Shown: positions 9,539 to 19,233 of the stretch, piece by piece
How positions within the stretch are numbered: position 1 is the first letter of the stretch
How the letters are laid out: the number at the start of each line of letters is the position of its first letter
DNA from: Blautia pseudococcoides
GTDB lineage: Bacteria; Bacillota; Clostridia; Lachnospirales; Lachnospiraceae
Assembly: GCF_001689125.2 (NCBI RefSeq)
Contig: NZ_CP015405.2
Span: 401,001 to 465,000, forward strand
Direction: 5' to 3'
DNA length: 64,000 nt
Notes under the pieces: model-generated
Told to the model about the DNA's origin: nothing
The model's database searches: none
Seen by the model: the letters and a program-made list of their open reading frames with translations, nothing else
Position numbers and translations under genes: made by a program

Positions 9539-10885
9539 TCACACCAGTATTTTAGCCATCAGCGCTACCATTGGAATCAGGATAATGGTACGGATGAAAA
9601 AGATTTTTACCAGGTCGCCGAAGCCCACAGGAATATCAGATTCCAGCATGGCGTTGGCACTTTCCGTGAAGAATATGATCTGTGATGTGGACAGTACAAC
9701 TACGAAAAAAGCACTGGCCGCAGCCACAGCTTTGCCTTTGATCAAGGTTGCCGGTATGGATAAGGCAAAGATTCCCACAATGGAGGAGGCAGCGATCTGC
9801 TGCGCGTCCTGCAGGCCTAAAAGGCTTAAAACCGGAGCCATGGGAATGGCGATCCATTTGGCAATGGGCGTATAATTAAAAATTAAAAGGCAGATGACGG
9901 AAAGAGATACAATAAATGCATTTACTTTGATGCCGAACATAAAAGAAGATTTCAACTGTTCTATAAATACCGTAAATTTTGTGCCGGATGATTTTTCCAG
10001 GGCATCCCTGTAGGCCGCCGGAAAAGTCTTGCTGCTGTAATGTTCCGGTTTTCTCTGCGTTTCAGTCTGTACAGTGCCGTCAATGAAGGCGTCCGGTTTT
10101 CTGGACAGAGGAGGGATACGGATCATAATGGCAGCCAGTACAAATACACAGATAAATGCCGCCAGAACCACCTCACTGTAGAGGTTTTCTATTCCGGCTA
10201 TGGAAGACAGGAAGGCAAATCCGCCCAGACTGGCAATACTGAAGTTGGTGGTGATAGAACTGGCTTCTCTTGCTGTGTATACTTTTTTCTGGTACAGGTC
10301 ATTGGTGATCATAACGCCGGCGGCGGGAGCTGCCACAAAGGAAGAGATGGCATCTACAGCGGATTTACCGGGCACTCTGTACACACGGCGCATAATTGGC
10401 TCAAGCAGTTTACCCAGGAATTCCAGAAAACCGAATTCTGTGATAAAGGCTACCAGAGTTCCGGCTACCATAATAGCAAAGAAAGAGTCTGCAGCTATGC
10501 TTAAAGAGGTTTCACCGATCTCCGGGTCGATCATTGCAGCAGGCCCCACATGGAAAATGGCCATAACACTGAATATGGCTGCTGTGCCATAGGTAAAATA
10601 GGAAAAAAGATTGTCTTTTTGATAGGTGCTTTTCAGGATTCCGGGCACATTTTTTCCGTATTTTACATAGATACTGGCAGCCAGCACTGCCAGGCAGGAA
10701 ATCATGACAAAAATGTACTGGGCCTTTGGCCCCAGGGCGTTTTGAATGATATCCATGATATGTACCATGGGTACTTTTTTGTTTCCGTTATAAGGAATGG
10801 TAACAAAGAAAAGGAAAACGCCGATAATGCTGCAGATGAAAAAACGTATTTTGACACTTGAATTATATGCTGTCTTATTTTCCAT
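9539..10885 (-). CDS. YjiH-type membrane protein with nucleoside-recognition (gate) domains
   Basis: A 448-residue polytopic membrane protein resembling the YjiH family, which carries nucleoside-transporter-like gate segments. Hydrophobic spans are seen from about residue 14 onwards. A central loop (about 260-300) is charged. The start is ATG 10885, with AAGGAG seven bases upstream; the in-frame TTG six bases earlier would overlap that site. Proteins of this family are found next to hutH in many Firmicutes, so it is a good candidate for histidine (or urocanate) transport. Substrate is inferred from context, not shown. Confidence 0.78.
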   Translation of the reverse strand: MENKTAYNSSVKIRFFICSIIGVFLFFVTIPYNGNKKVPMVHIMDIIQNALGPKAQYIFVMISCLAVLAASIYVKYGKNVPGILKSTYQKDNLFSYFTYGTAAIFSVMAIFHVGPAAMIDPEIGETSLSIAADSFFAIMVAGTLVAFITEFGFLEFLGKLLEPIMRRVYRVPGKSAVDAISSFVAAPAAGVMITNDLYQKKVYTAREASSITTNFSIASLGGFAFLSSIAGIENLYSEVVLAAFICVFVLAAIMIRIPPLSRKPDAFIDGTVQTETQRKPEHYSSKTFPAAYRDALEKSSGTKFTVFIEQLKSSFMFGIKVNAFIVSLSVICLLIFNYTPIAKWIAIPMAPVLSLLGLQDAQQIAASSIVGIFALSIPATLIKGKAVAAASAFFVVVLSTSQIIFFTESANAMLESDIPVGFGDLVKIFFIRTIILIPMVALMAKILV

Positions 10886-10904
10886 GATCAAACTCCTTTA
10901 TTCT

Positions 10905-12455
10905 TTAAAAGGTGATGGGGCCGCAGGCGGTCTCCACTGCCTCGATCAGGCTGTCATCAGCAAGCAGTTCCTCACAGGCATTGATCTCAGGGTAAAGCTC
11001 CCGGTCTTTGTCATAGAAGGGGATTTTGCTCCGTACCATGTCATAAGCTGCTTTGGTTCCCTTTCCCAGCACTCCCTTTTTGCCTGTATCGGACTGGCTT
11101 CTTAAATCAATGGCCTGGCAGGCACAGAGGATTTCCATAGCCAGCACACGGCGGACATTATCCGCAATATCCCGGGCCGTCCGGGCAGAAATGGTACCCA
11201 TGGATACATGGTCTTCCTGGTTGGCAGATGAGGGGATGCTGTCCACACAGGCCGGGTGTGCCAGGATCTTATTCTCAGAAACCAGGGCAGCGGCACAATA
11301 CTGTACGATCATATAACCGGAATTCAGCCCGCCGCCTTCCACCAAAAATGCGGGAAGTCCGTAGTTGAGGGCAGGGTTCACGAGGCGTTCAATGCGGCGT
11401 TCAGCCACATCAGCAAGTTCAGCCACAGCGATTCCCAGAAAATCGAAGGTGAGGGCCATAGGCTGTCCGTGGAAGTTTCCGCCGGAGATGACTTCCTGGG
11501 TCTGGGGGAAAATGATGGGGTTGTCTGTGACCGAATTCATTTCCACTTCGATCTGTTCCATGATATAATTCAGGGCATTTTTGGAAGCACCGTGTATCTG
11601 AGGCAGACAGCGGAGGGTATAAGGATCCTGAACACGCAGTTCGCCCTGTTCTGTAGTCATCCCGCTACCTTCCATAAGTTCATTTAAAATGCGGGCTGTG
11701 TCAATCTGTCCTTTGTGGGGACGGGTCAGGTGAACCTGCGGTTTCAGGGCTGTGGTGATGCCGTTCAGGGCTTCAAAGGTGAGGGCGGCTGCAATATCCC
11801 CGTATTTTATCAGCCGAATGGCGTCGTATACTGTGAGTGCGCCCACTGCGGTCATAACCTGTGTGCCGTTGATAAGCGCGATTCCTTCTTTTTCATGAAG
11901 ATTGATAACAGGGATTCCTGCCTTTTCCATTGCCTCCCTGCCCGGATAAATATGTCCTTCGTATTCGGCAAGTCCCATACCCATCATAGGAAGGACCATA
12001 TGGGAAAGGGGAGCCAGATCGCCGCTGGCGCCCAGAGAGCCTTTCTGCGGGATGACGGGATGCAGGTGTTTGTTCAGCATGGCTGCCAGGGTTTCCACTG
12101 TCTCAGAGCGTGCGCCGGAAAAGCCTTTCGCCAGGTTGTTCAGACGCAGCAGAATGATACCGCGGACCACTTCTGTGGGGAATGCTTCACCGGCGCCTAC
12201 GGCATGGGTCATAATGACATTTTTTTGAAGCTGCACACAGTCTTCTTTGGATATGACTACATCACTGAATTTGCCGAAACCGGTGGTGACACCATATACG
12301 ACCTCCTCCCGTTCTACAAAATCGTCAATGATCTTTCTGGAAGCACGGATGCGCTCCATGGCCTCTTTGTCCAGTTCTACGGGAGCATGAAAACGGCAGA
12401 CTGCTGCCAGTTCATCCAAGGTTAAGGTCTCGCCTGTAATGATTACGGTTTGCAT
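10905..12455 (-). CDS. hutH: Histidine ammonia-lyase
   Basis: A 516-residue lyase that removes ammonia from L-histidine to give trans-urocanate. The Ala-Ser-Gly triad that forms the MIO cofactor is at residues 143-145 (GSLGASGDLAPL), and the catalytic tyrosine lies in VVYGVTTGFG (Y54). Length and motifs match HutH. It is the first gene of the minus-strand operon, 19 bases ahead of the YjiH-type gene, with GAGGAGG upstream of ATG 12455. The divergently transcribed BTAD regulator starts 279 bases away. Confidence 0.95.
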   Translation of the reverse strand: MQTVIITGETLTLDELAAVCRFHAPVELDKEAMERIRASRKIIDDFVEREEVVYGVTTGFGKFSDVVISKEDCVQLQKNVIMTHAVGAGEAFPTEVVRGIILLRLNNLAKGFSGARSETVETLAAMLNKHLHPVIPQKGSLGASGDLAPLSHMVLPMMGMGLAEYEGHIYPGREAMEKAGIPVINLHEKEGIALINGTQVMTAVGALTVYDAIRLIKYGDIAAALTFEALNGITTALKPQVHLTRPHKGQIDTARILNELMEGSGMTTEQGELRVQDPYTLRCLPQIHGASKNALNYIMEQIEVEMNSVTDNPIIFPQTQEVISGGNFHGQPMALTFDFLGIAVAELADVAERRIERLVNPALNYGLPAFLVEGGGLNSGYMIVQYCAAALVSENKILAHPACVDSIPSSANQEDHVSMGTISARTARDIADNVRRVLAMEILCACQAIDLRSQSDTGKKGVLGKGTKAAYDMVRSKIPFYDKDRELYPEINACEELLADDSLIEAVETACGPITF

Positions 12456-12503
12456 AAGAAATCCTCCTCTTTTTATATAGTTTCTTCATATATGATTTTC
12501 TTA

Positions 12504-12509
12504 ATTATA
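12504..12509 (-). promoter_or_regulatory. Probable -10 box of the hut operon
   Basis: The minus strand reads TATAAT here, about 50 bases before hutH. No good -35 box lies at 16-18 bases, which would fit an activator-dependent promoter. Direct evidence is limited to the -10 hexamer. Confidence 0.4.
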
Positions 12510-12624
12510 GACTGCTTCTGTCAGTTTTTCGTCACTTTTCGACTTGACATTATGGGCAAATTAAAGTTTTAACAAGAAAAAGTAAAAAGGGAGGAGATGT
12601 TTAGGATGACGATTGCATGATTTC

Positions 12625-12653
12625 TTTACGGAACGGGAAAATTCAGATATAAT
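12625..12653 (+). promoter_or_regulatory. Promoter of the BTAD regulator / YesMN operon
   Basis: TTTACG at 12625-12630, a 17-base spacer and a perfect TATAAT at 12648-12653. The predicted transcript start is about 75 bases before ATG 12735. Confidence 0.6.
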
Positions 12654-12734
12654 GTAAGGCAGATATCTAAATGCGAAAAAATTAACAAAGTTTATGGGGC
12701 ATAAATTTTATCAGTAAAGGGGAAAGACGGAGAG

Positions 12735-15560
12735 ATGAAAATTACAGTTCGTTTTTTGGGAAAATCTGAGATTATCAGGGATGGCACCCATGTGATGATT
12801 CCGCAGAAAAAGATCCAGGCATTGCTTTTATATCTTCTTTTTAATGAGAGCTGTTCCAGGGACGAGCTGGCAGCCTTGCTCTGGGAGGAACAGAATGAGG
12901 AGGGAGCAAGGCGCAATCTGCGGAACAGTCTGTATAAGCTGCGCACCCTGTTGGGGGACGGGGTGCTGGTCACCATGGGAAAGGAGTATATCAAGCTGGA
13001 CCCGGCGGTGGAGATCGCCAGGGATACGGATGTATTTCTCATGGATAACGGAGAGAAATATCTGCTGCAGATGGAGAGCTGCTGTTTCCTGGATAAATTT
13101 CATCTGAAGAATTGTGCCGGATTTGAAAAATGGGTGAGCAGTATGCAGAACGTATATGAAAAACTGTTTGTGGACCGTTTTCTGCCGGCTATGAAAAAGT
13201 GTATGGAGAGGGAGGATTTCACAGCCGCGGAAGGATATGCAAGAAAAATACTGCTGCTGGACCCCTATCAGGAAATGGCCTGCTGCGCGCTGATGCAGAT
13301 TTACGCCGCCCGGGGGGATTATAATAAGGCGGTGCTGGTCTATACCGGATTTGCGGAGGCGCTGAGAAAAGACGTGGGTGTGGAGCCGGAACCGCGCACA
13401 AAAGACCAGTACGAAAAAATTCTGTTCATGCGCAAAAGGCGGCGGGAGGAAGGGGACGGCTGTCTCTACGGAGGACACCTGCAGGCTGTGGCGGAACTTT
13501 CAAAGGAGTATCTTAAGTACAGCCGCAGAGAGGAGGCGGATATGTGCATTCTCTGCGGAAGTGTGGGCATGGGGAAATCCATGGTCCTGAAAACTTTTAT
13601 AGAGAGTATGGATACAAAAGTCATCTCCGTGGAATTTCAGGTATCAGACCAGCAGGTCAGATATCTGGCATTGGAGAAAGTCATGGAGCAGGTCTGTGAC
13701 AGGTGCCGCATTGCCCTTCCCCAGGAAAATATGGAGTTTTTTGGTGGGAACAGTGACATCTGTTACAGGAACCGGCTGGAAACCATGATGAAGGCTGTGA
13801 GAAGAAAGGGCAGCGATTATATTCTGCTTCTCAGAAACATGGAGTCTGTGGATGAGCAGAGCCTCAACCTGCTTATCTCCTGTTTTTTTGAGCGTTACAG
13901 GAGGGATTTTTTTATTCTGATGGAATACTGTCCGAATTTTCAGGCGCAGCCACAGCTTCTGGCGCGTCTGGAGTCTGTTTCACGGGTCCGGGTGGTGAGA
14001 CTGCATCATCTGACAGAGGAGGAGAGCAGGGCGTATCTGGTGGACGCACTGGAAGAAAGGTTTCCGGAAAAACTGTCCTCCCACAGTATCTATGAATATA
14101 CCGGAGGAAATCTCAGGTTTTTGAAGGATGTGGCGGAAAATATCCGTGTGGGAGCAGAAGTATATTTTCGGTTTTTGCCGGAGACGGAGAGAACCCTGGA
14201 GCGGATGTTTTCCGGTTTCCGCCAGGAAGAGTATGAGTATCTGGAATATCTGTCCGTGATGGAGCACGGGACGGATGTACAGCAGCTTGGCAGTATTCTG
14301 GGGGAGAACTCTGTGAAGATAATGAAAATCCTGGATTTTCTCATGCGCAGAAGGCTGCTTGCCGAGACAGGCGGAGGAAAGCGCAGAATGTTGAAGATAC
14401 GGGAGAAAATGGTCCGGGACATGATCTATGAGCGCACTTCCCAGTTTAAACGCCTGGAACTGCACAAACTGGCGATCCGGTATTATGAAAAGATATACCA
14501 AAAGAACAGAAGCGTATATTTCTATCTGTCCGGACTTCGGTACCATTACGGTTTTACAGACTGTGAATATGAGAAGCTTTACTATGACATTATGAATCTG
14601 CAGTATGTATTGGACTATTATGATGAATTTTTTCCCACAGTGGTCAATGACGAGGATACAAGAAACAGTATAAGGCTTGACAGGGAGAGGATCTACCAGG
14701 ATATGGAGGAATATACCCAGCGCCTGGAAGCCATGGAGGATGAGGTGGAATTCCGGAATTATGAAGAACTCCATATGGTACTTGATTTTCTTGCGGGGCG
14801 TTCTCTGACCAGAGACGGCAAACGGAAGCAGGGGATCGTGTGTATCCAGAAGATGATGGATCGTGCCGGGGAGCTGGAACGGACGGATATGCTTTTGAAA
14901 GGCTATGTGGAATTGATCTGCTACGGCCTGAAGGAAGGCAGTGTGGAATGGATGGAAACGTATTTGAAGGAAGCAAAATCCACAGAGAACCTGAAAGCGT
15001 ATGCCAGAGAAAGAGGGGTGCTGCTGCGGCTGGAGGGGTATTGTAATATTCTGAAAGAAGAGTATGACAGGGCGGAACATCTGCTGCTCTTATCCATCCA
15101 GCTATTTGAAAGTCCGAAGATGAAACGGGCCAATTATTTTAATGTGGCTGGTGCTTACGACTATCTGGCCCTTATTTACAGGCGGCGGGGAGAATATGAA
15201 AAGGCCGGAAAGATCATGGAGAAAGCAATTTGTCTCTGCCGGGAAAAGCGGGTGATAAAAAGCCTGGATCTGTTCTATGAAGATTACGGCTATATTTTGT
15301 ATCTGCAGGGGAAGTATGAGGAGGCAGAGCGGTATTTTAAGAAAAGTGCCAGAATCTATGAGGAATTCGGCACCTATTGGCTCCGTTCGGTGGGGGAATG
15401 CTGCATGTCCGTGATCGCCCTGTCCAGAAACGAGGAGGACAAAGCGCTGGAGCATTTCCGTATGGCCGGGATATTTTCACAGAAGGATATGACAGCGGAG
15501 GAACTTAAGATGCTGGAGGAGACAAGAGCCAGGCTGAAGGCAGCAAAAGTATTGAGGTGA
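12735..15560 (+). CDS. SARP/BTAD-type regulator with AAA and TPR regions
   Basis: A 941-residue protein. Residues 1-95 form an OmpR-like winged helix (ALLLYLLFNESCSRDELAALLW and RNSLYKLRTLLG are typical). Residues 100-240 match a bacterial transcriptional activation domain. A P-loop GSVGMGKS is at 275-282, followed by an NTPase-like region, and the C-terminal 350 residues are TPR-like helical repeats. Such proteins are large ATP-dependent or ligand-sensing transcription activators. It lacks a receiver domain, but the sensor kinase and response regulator follow after only seven bases, so the three probably form one operon. The divergent hutH operon is another possible target. Confidence 0.78.
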   Translation: MKITVRFLGKSEIIRDGTHVMIPQKKIQALLLYLLFNESCSRDELAALLWEEQNEEGARRNLRNSLYKLRTLLGDGVLVTMGKEYIKLDPAVEIARDTDVFLMDNGEKYLLQMESCCFLDKFHLKNCAGFEKWVSSMQNVYEKLFVDRFLPAMKKCMEREDFTAAEGYARKILLLDPYQEMACCALMQIYAARGDYNKAVLVYTGFAEALRKDVGVEPEPRTKDQYEKILFMRKRRREEGDGCLYGGHLQAVAELSKEYLKYSRREEADMCILCGSVGMGKSMVLKTFIESMDTKVISVEFQVSDQQVRYLALEKVMEQVCDRCRIALPQENMEFFGGNSDICYRNRLETMMKAVRRKGSDYILLLRNMESVDEQSLNLLISCFFERYRRDFFILMEYCPNFQAQPQLLARLESVSRVRVVRLHHLTEEESRAYLVDALEERFPEKLSSHSIYEYTGGNLRFLKDVAENIRVGAEVYFRFLPETERTLERMFSGFRQEEYEYLEYLSVMEHGTDVQQLGSILGENSVKIMKILDFLMRRRLLAETGGGKRRMLKIREKMVRDMIYERTSQFKRLELHKLAIRYYEKIYQKNRSVYFYLSGLRYHYGFTDCEYEKLYYDIMNLQYVLDYYDEFFPTVVNDEDTRNSIRLDRERIYQDMEEYTQRLEAMEDEVEFRNYEELHMVLDFLAGRSLTRDGKRKQGIVCIQKMMDRAGELERTDMLLKGYVELICYGLKEGSVEWMETYLKEAKSTENLKAYARERGVLLRLEGYCNILKEEYDRAEHLLLLSIQLFESPKMKRANYFNVAGAYDYLALIYRRRGEYEKAGKIMEKAICLCREKRVIKSLDLFYEDYGYILYLQGKYEEAERYFKKSARIYEEFGTYWLRSVGECCMSVIALSRNEEDKALEHFRMAGIFSQKDMTAEELKMLEETRARLKAAKVLR

Positions 15561-15567
15561 GATAAAA

Positions 15568-17355
15568 ATGATACCACAGATCAAAAAAAGAATGAAGGAT
15601 ATGCGGATATTCGGCAAGATGTTCCTATCCTGCCTGCTGGTCACACTGCTCATATCTCTGATCTCAGGAGGCATTACATACTATATCGCATCTGAGATCA
15701 TTCTAAAAAAGACAGTGATGCAGACAGAGGAGACCATTAAGCAGATATCCGAGAATTACGATTCGTTTATGAAATTAGTATATAATAAGCTGGATTATCT
15801 GGCATTTAATCCTACGGTGCAGGAGGAACTGGTATACGGCAGGCCGGGGGAGGACGAGGAGGGCTATTACAGCGGGACCAGAAAATTAAAACGGCTGATG
15901 GTCCAGATGTTCAACAGTATCCATATGGAAGACATGGAGATATACGGAGAAAACGGAAAGGAATATTTCTGCTCCATACTCTATCAGGCACCGGATCTGC
16001 CAAATACGGAAGAATTAAAGCAGACAGCCCGGGAACGCATGGGCGCTATTGTCTGTGTCAATGACATTGGGACAAGCGGCAGTCTGCAGGTGATGAAGGA
16101 GATCAAGGACATTTTGTCCATGCAGTCCCTGGGAGTCCTGCGCACCTCCATCCGCCTGTCCGCCCTGGAGCGTATACAGCACAATGTGGATTTCGCGTCC
16201 TCAGGAAAGATGATCCTTTTGGATGACAACAATGAGATCATACTGGGGGAGAGATCAGAACTAACAGACCGGGCGGACGATCTGTTTGTAAAATGGGATG
16301 ATTCCTTCCGGTATGAAATGGACAACGCCGCTTATCAGGTGGTTTATCAAGTCTCAGAGTACACAGGCTGGAAAACCATAGGAATCCTTCCGGACAAAGA
16401 GATCAGTAAATCCATTATGCCGCTGCAGACCGGAACCGCTGTGGCGGCAGTGCTGGGCATTCTGCTGAGTCTTGCCCTGTCAGGTATTATGTCTTATTTT
16501 CTTGTCCGCCCTATTAGAAGTACGGTGGGGGCACTGAAAAAATTTTCAAACGGGGATTTCAAGGTCCGTCTGGAAGAGGAGCGCAAGGATGAATTCGGAG
16601 AGATGAACCAGGTGTTTAACTCCACCATTCAGAAGGTGGAAAAACTGCTGGAGGAGATTGCGCACAGCCGTGTATTGAACAAAGAAATGGAATTTAAGGC
16701 ACTCCAGGCCCAGATCAATCCCCATTTTCTGTATAATGCCCTGGATACCATCAACTGGATGGCTCATAAAGAAGGCAGGGATGACATATGCCATATGGTC
16801 AGCGCAGTCAGCAGTCTGCTCCGTATCAGTATCAATAATAAGGAAGCTGTTTTTACCGTGGAAAAGGAGCTTCGGTATGTGAAGGATTACCTTTATATCC
16901 AGAAGACACGGTACCGTGACCGGTTTGAGGTGGTATTTGATATAGACCCTGAAATCTGTCAGCAGCTCATTCCCAAGCTTACCATTCAGCCCCTGGTGGA
17001 AAATGCCATTGTGCACAGTGTTGAGGTGAGCAGAGAGAAAGCGGAGCTTACGGTGGAAGGGCACAGGGAAGGGGAAAACGTTCTGATCTGCGTATCTGAC
17101 ACAGGCGTGGGAATGACAGAGAAGACCAGGAAGGCACTTCTTATGGAGCCGGGCAGCACAGACAGGCAGGATATCAATACCGCCCATACAGGGCTGGGTG
17201 TCTACGCAGTACACCAGAGGTTGAAATATCTGTTCGGGGAAGGGTACGGACTGACCATCCGGTCAAGTCCGGGGGAGGGGACTTGTATCACAATACGGAT
17301 CCCCTTTCAGATGGACCCGGAGGAAGTCTATGTACGTGCAGAAAATTTAGTGTAG
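15568..17355 (+). CDS. YesM-type sensor histidine kinase
   Basis: A 595-residue membrane kinase. A first membrane helix (about 17-40) and a second (about 290-315) enclose an extracellular sensor region. A HAMP domain follows (about 310-365), then the His_kinase domain with QAQINPHFLYNAL, where H386 is the phosphoacceptor, and a C-terminal HATPase with DTGVGM and GLGVYAV. This is the Lyt/Yes class that usually senses extracellular sugars and works with AraC-type response regulators, here the next gene 13 bases downstream. Confidence 0.9.
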   Translation: MIPQIKKRMKDMRIFGKMFLSCLLVTLLISLISGGITYYIASEIILKKTVMQTEETIKQISENYDSFMKLVYNKLDYLAFNPTVQEELVYGRPGEDEEGYYSGTRKLKRLMVQMFNSIHMEDMEIYGENGKEYFCSILYQAPDLPNTEELKQTARERMGAIVCVNDIGTSGSLQVMKEIKDILSMQSLGVLRTSIRLSALERIQHNVDFASSGKMILLDDNNEIILGERSELTDRADDLFVKWDDSFRYEMDNAAYQVVYQVSEYTGWKTIGILPDKEISKSIMPLQTGTAVAAVLGILLSLALSGIMSYFLVRPIRSTVGALKKFSNGDFKVRLEEERKDEFGEMNQVFNSTIQKVEKLLEEIAHSRVLNKEMEFKALQAQINPHFLYNALDTINWMAHKEGRDDICHMVSAVSSLLRISINNKEAVFTVEKELRYVKDYLYIQKTRYRDRFEVVFDIDPEICQQLIPKLTIQPLVENAIVHSVEVSREKAELTVEGHREGENVLICVSDTGVGMTEKTRKALLMEPGSTDRQDINTAHTGLGVYAVHQRLKYLFGEGYGLTIRSSPGEGTCITIRIPFQMDPEEVYVRAENLV

Positions 17356-17368
17356 AGGAGACCTGAAA

Positions 17369-18970
17369 ATGGACTTGAAAGTTCTGATTCTTGATGATGA
17401 ATATATTATACTGGACGGATTATGTTCCTTTCCCTGGGAATCCTACGGCTGCTGTGTGGTGGGAAGCGCTGGAGATGGGGCAGAGGGATTGGCGCTTGCA
17501 GCCAAGCATCATCCGGATATTATACTGAGTGATATAAAAATGCCGGGAATGGATGGTTTGGAATTTTCCAAGCAGATAAAACTGGAGGATCCGGACACAG
17601 AGATCATCCTGCTGACAGGCTATGATAATTTCTCTTTTGCACAGCAGGCCCTGCGTATCGGGGTCTGCGAGTACCTGCTCAAACCTGTGAATTTCAGAGA
17701 AATGCATGCAGTGATCGAAAAAGTCTGCAGCCGCATCCGCCTGCGAAATAAGAAGAAAAAAGATGATTCGGAAATGCGCAAGAAATACCAGAAGACCCTG
17801 CCCCTGGTGAGGAGCAAGCTCATCTCTGATCTGATATACGGCAGGCTGCAAGGCCCCGGGGATATGGCTGTGCGTATGGAACTTTTGGGCATCAGAATGG
17901 AGCAGTATGTTTTTGTCTACGCCCGTATGCAGAACTGTGCAGGCGGGCAGGCAGCGGATATGGAACCGGGACTATACGATTTTGTGGTATGCAATATCTG
18001 TGAGGAATCCTTAAGACAGACCAGTGTACAGGTGTATTCCGAGACAGATACTCTGGGATACTGTTTTATTGTGGTCTATCCAAGATCTGTGGACGGCAGG
18101 GACTGTGTCAGCCATTGTGTGCAGGCCTGTGAGGAGATCCAGAAAAATATAAAGGATATCACCATGGGGGATATATCTTTTGGGATCAGCCTTGCCCGGA
18201 CTGACCCCTATTCTGTAAATATGTCTTACAAGCAGGCCGTGGAAGCCTGTGAGCAGTGCGTGTATATGGGGGAAGGTTCCAGCATTCTGGAATATACTGA
18301 TGTGGCGGATGTGCAGATAAATACCTGGAACATTACAGAGGGAGAGCGGAAGCGGTTATTTTCGGAAGTTGCGAGAGGAAATATTGAGACCGCTAAGAAT
18401 TTTGCAGGACAGATATTCGAGGGCTGTGATGATTTGGACGTTATGCGGTATGCTGCCATGGAGCTTTTGATAAGCTGTTTTCAGTATCTTGGGCACGAAT
18501 CCCAGAAATTCCGGTCTGCTGTGGAAAAGACCTCCGTACTGACCGAGAGTATTGAGAAGATGTTTTCTTGCCATACACGACGGGAGTTGCTGGACTATCT
18601 GAAAAAGTCCCTGAGTTTTCTGGGAGACCAGAACAGAGGGGTTAAACTGGACCGGAACCAGCAGACAGCACAGCGTATTTTAAAATATATAGAGGAACAT
18701 TACAGGGAGGACCTTTCCCTGGATTTCCTTGCCGAGTATTTTAAGATCAGCAAGACATATATCAACAGGCTGCTGAAGAACAATACAGGGAAAAGCTTTC
18801 TGGAAATCCTGCTGGACTGCAGGCTTGTAAAGGCAGAACAGCTTATTTCAGAGAACAGGTATAAAATTTACGAGGTGGCGGAAATAGTGGGCTACCATGA
18901 CCTGAGTTATTTTATCCGGGTATTCAAGAAAAAATATGGGGTGACTCCCAATGTATACCGCAGAATATAA
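17369..18970 (+). CDS. YesN-type response regulator with AraC DNA-binding domain
   Basis: A 533-residue regulator. The N-terminal receiver has the acidic pair near its start (LDDE) and phosphoacceptor D55 in LSDIKMPGMDG, with K in the LLKPVNF motif. A long middle region (about 150-420) lies before the C-terminal AraC double helix-turn-helix (about 430-533), which includes YFKISKTYINRLLK and the ending YFIRVFKKKYGVTPNVYR. It should be phosphorylated by the kinase encoded just upstream and probably controls the sugar transporter operon at 19234 onwards. A strong terminator follows at 19081-19118. Confidence 0.9.
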   Translation: MDLKVLILDDEYIILDGLCSFPWESYGCCVVGSAGDGAEGLALAAKHHPDIILSDIKMPGMDGLEFSKQIKLEDPDTEIILLTGYDNFSFAQQALRIGVCEYLLKPVNFREMHAVIEKVCSRIRLRNKKKKDDSEMRKKYQKTLPLVRSKLISDLIYGRLQGPGDMAVRMELLGIRMEQYVFVYARMQNCAGGQAADMEPGLYDFVVCNICEESLRQTSVQVYSETDTLGYCFIVVYPRSVDGRDCVSHCVQACEEIQKNIKDITMGDISFGISLARTDPYSVNMSYKQAVEACEQCVYMGEGSSILEYTDVADVQINTWNITEGERKRLFSEVARGNIETAKNFAGQIFEGCDDLDVMRYAAMELLISCFQYLGHESQKFRSAVEKTSVLTESIEKMFSCHTRRELLDYLKKSLSFLGDQNRGVKLDRNQQTAQRILKYIEEHYREDLSLDFLAEYFKISKTYINRLLKNNTGKSFLEILLDCRLVKAEQLISENRYKIYEVAEIVGYHDLSYFIRVFKKKYGVTPNVYRRI

Positions 18971-19080
18971 TGCGCCATCCAGCCGAATACCAGTGAATTC
19001 AACACCCGCTATCTACGCCAGGAGCACGCCTGCAAAGCTAGTCGTAGCGCCGCGGATGGAGCATAACAGAAATAGAAAAA
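18971..19080. other. Intergenic stretch after the response regulator
   Basis: About 110 bases between the response regulator stop and the terminator, with no convincing gene. The 243-base frame at 18951-19193 has no ribosome site and runs through the terminator. The CCATCC near 18974 and GGATGG near 19054 could pair over a distance, but no known element was recognised. Confidence 0.3.
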
Positions 19081-19118
19081 ATGCGCACAAACAAAAGAGG
19101 GAGTGCGCATTTTTTTTA
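19081..19118 (+). terminator. Rho-independent terminator of the regulator operon
   Basis: ATGCGCAC (19081-19088) pairs perfectly with GTGCGCAT (19103-19110), followed by a run of T. An A-run precedes the stem, so it could work in both directions. Confidence 0.85.
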
Positions 19119-19183
19119 TGGTTTCGTTTCCATATGTCCGGTTTTTACCATATTTTTGCATATGGATTTTCTGCGGGGATATT

Positions 19184-19189
19184 TATAAT
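19184..19189 (+). promoter_or_regulatory. Probable -10 box of the sugar ABC operon
   Basis: TATAAT about 45 bases before the start of the binding-protein gene. The -35 position has no good match, which is common for promoters switched on by AraC-type regulators such as the YesN-like protein encoded just upstream. Confidence 0.4.
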
Positions 19190-19233
19190 ATAAGCATAAC
19201 AACAAAGAAATGGTATTTCAAAGGAGGAAAAGT

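Noticed and set aside
5463..12425. Many long open frames on the plus strand opposite the hut operon
   Set aside because: They are antisense to clear hut genes, lack ribosome sites and show no family motifs.
12544..12572. TTGACA with a TTTTAA 17 bases later as an extra promoter
   Set aside because: The -10 matches only three of six positions; the TTTACG/TATAAT promoter further down is better.
18951..19193. 80-codon frame after the response regulator
   Set aside because: It starts inside that gene and crosses a strong terminator; no ribosome site.
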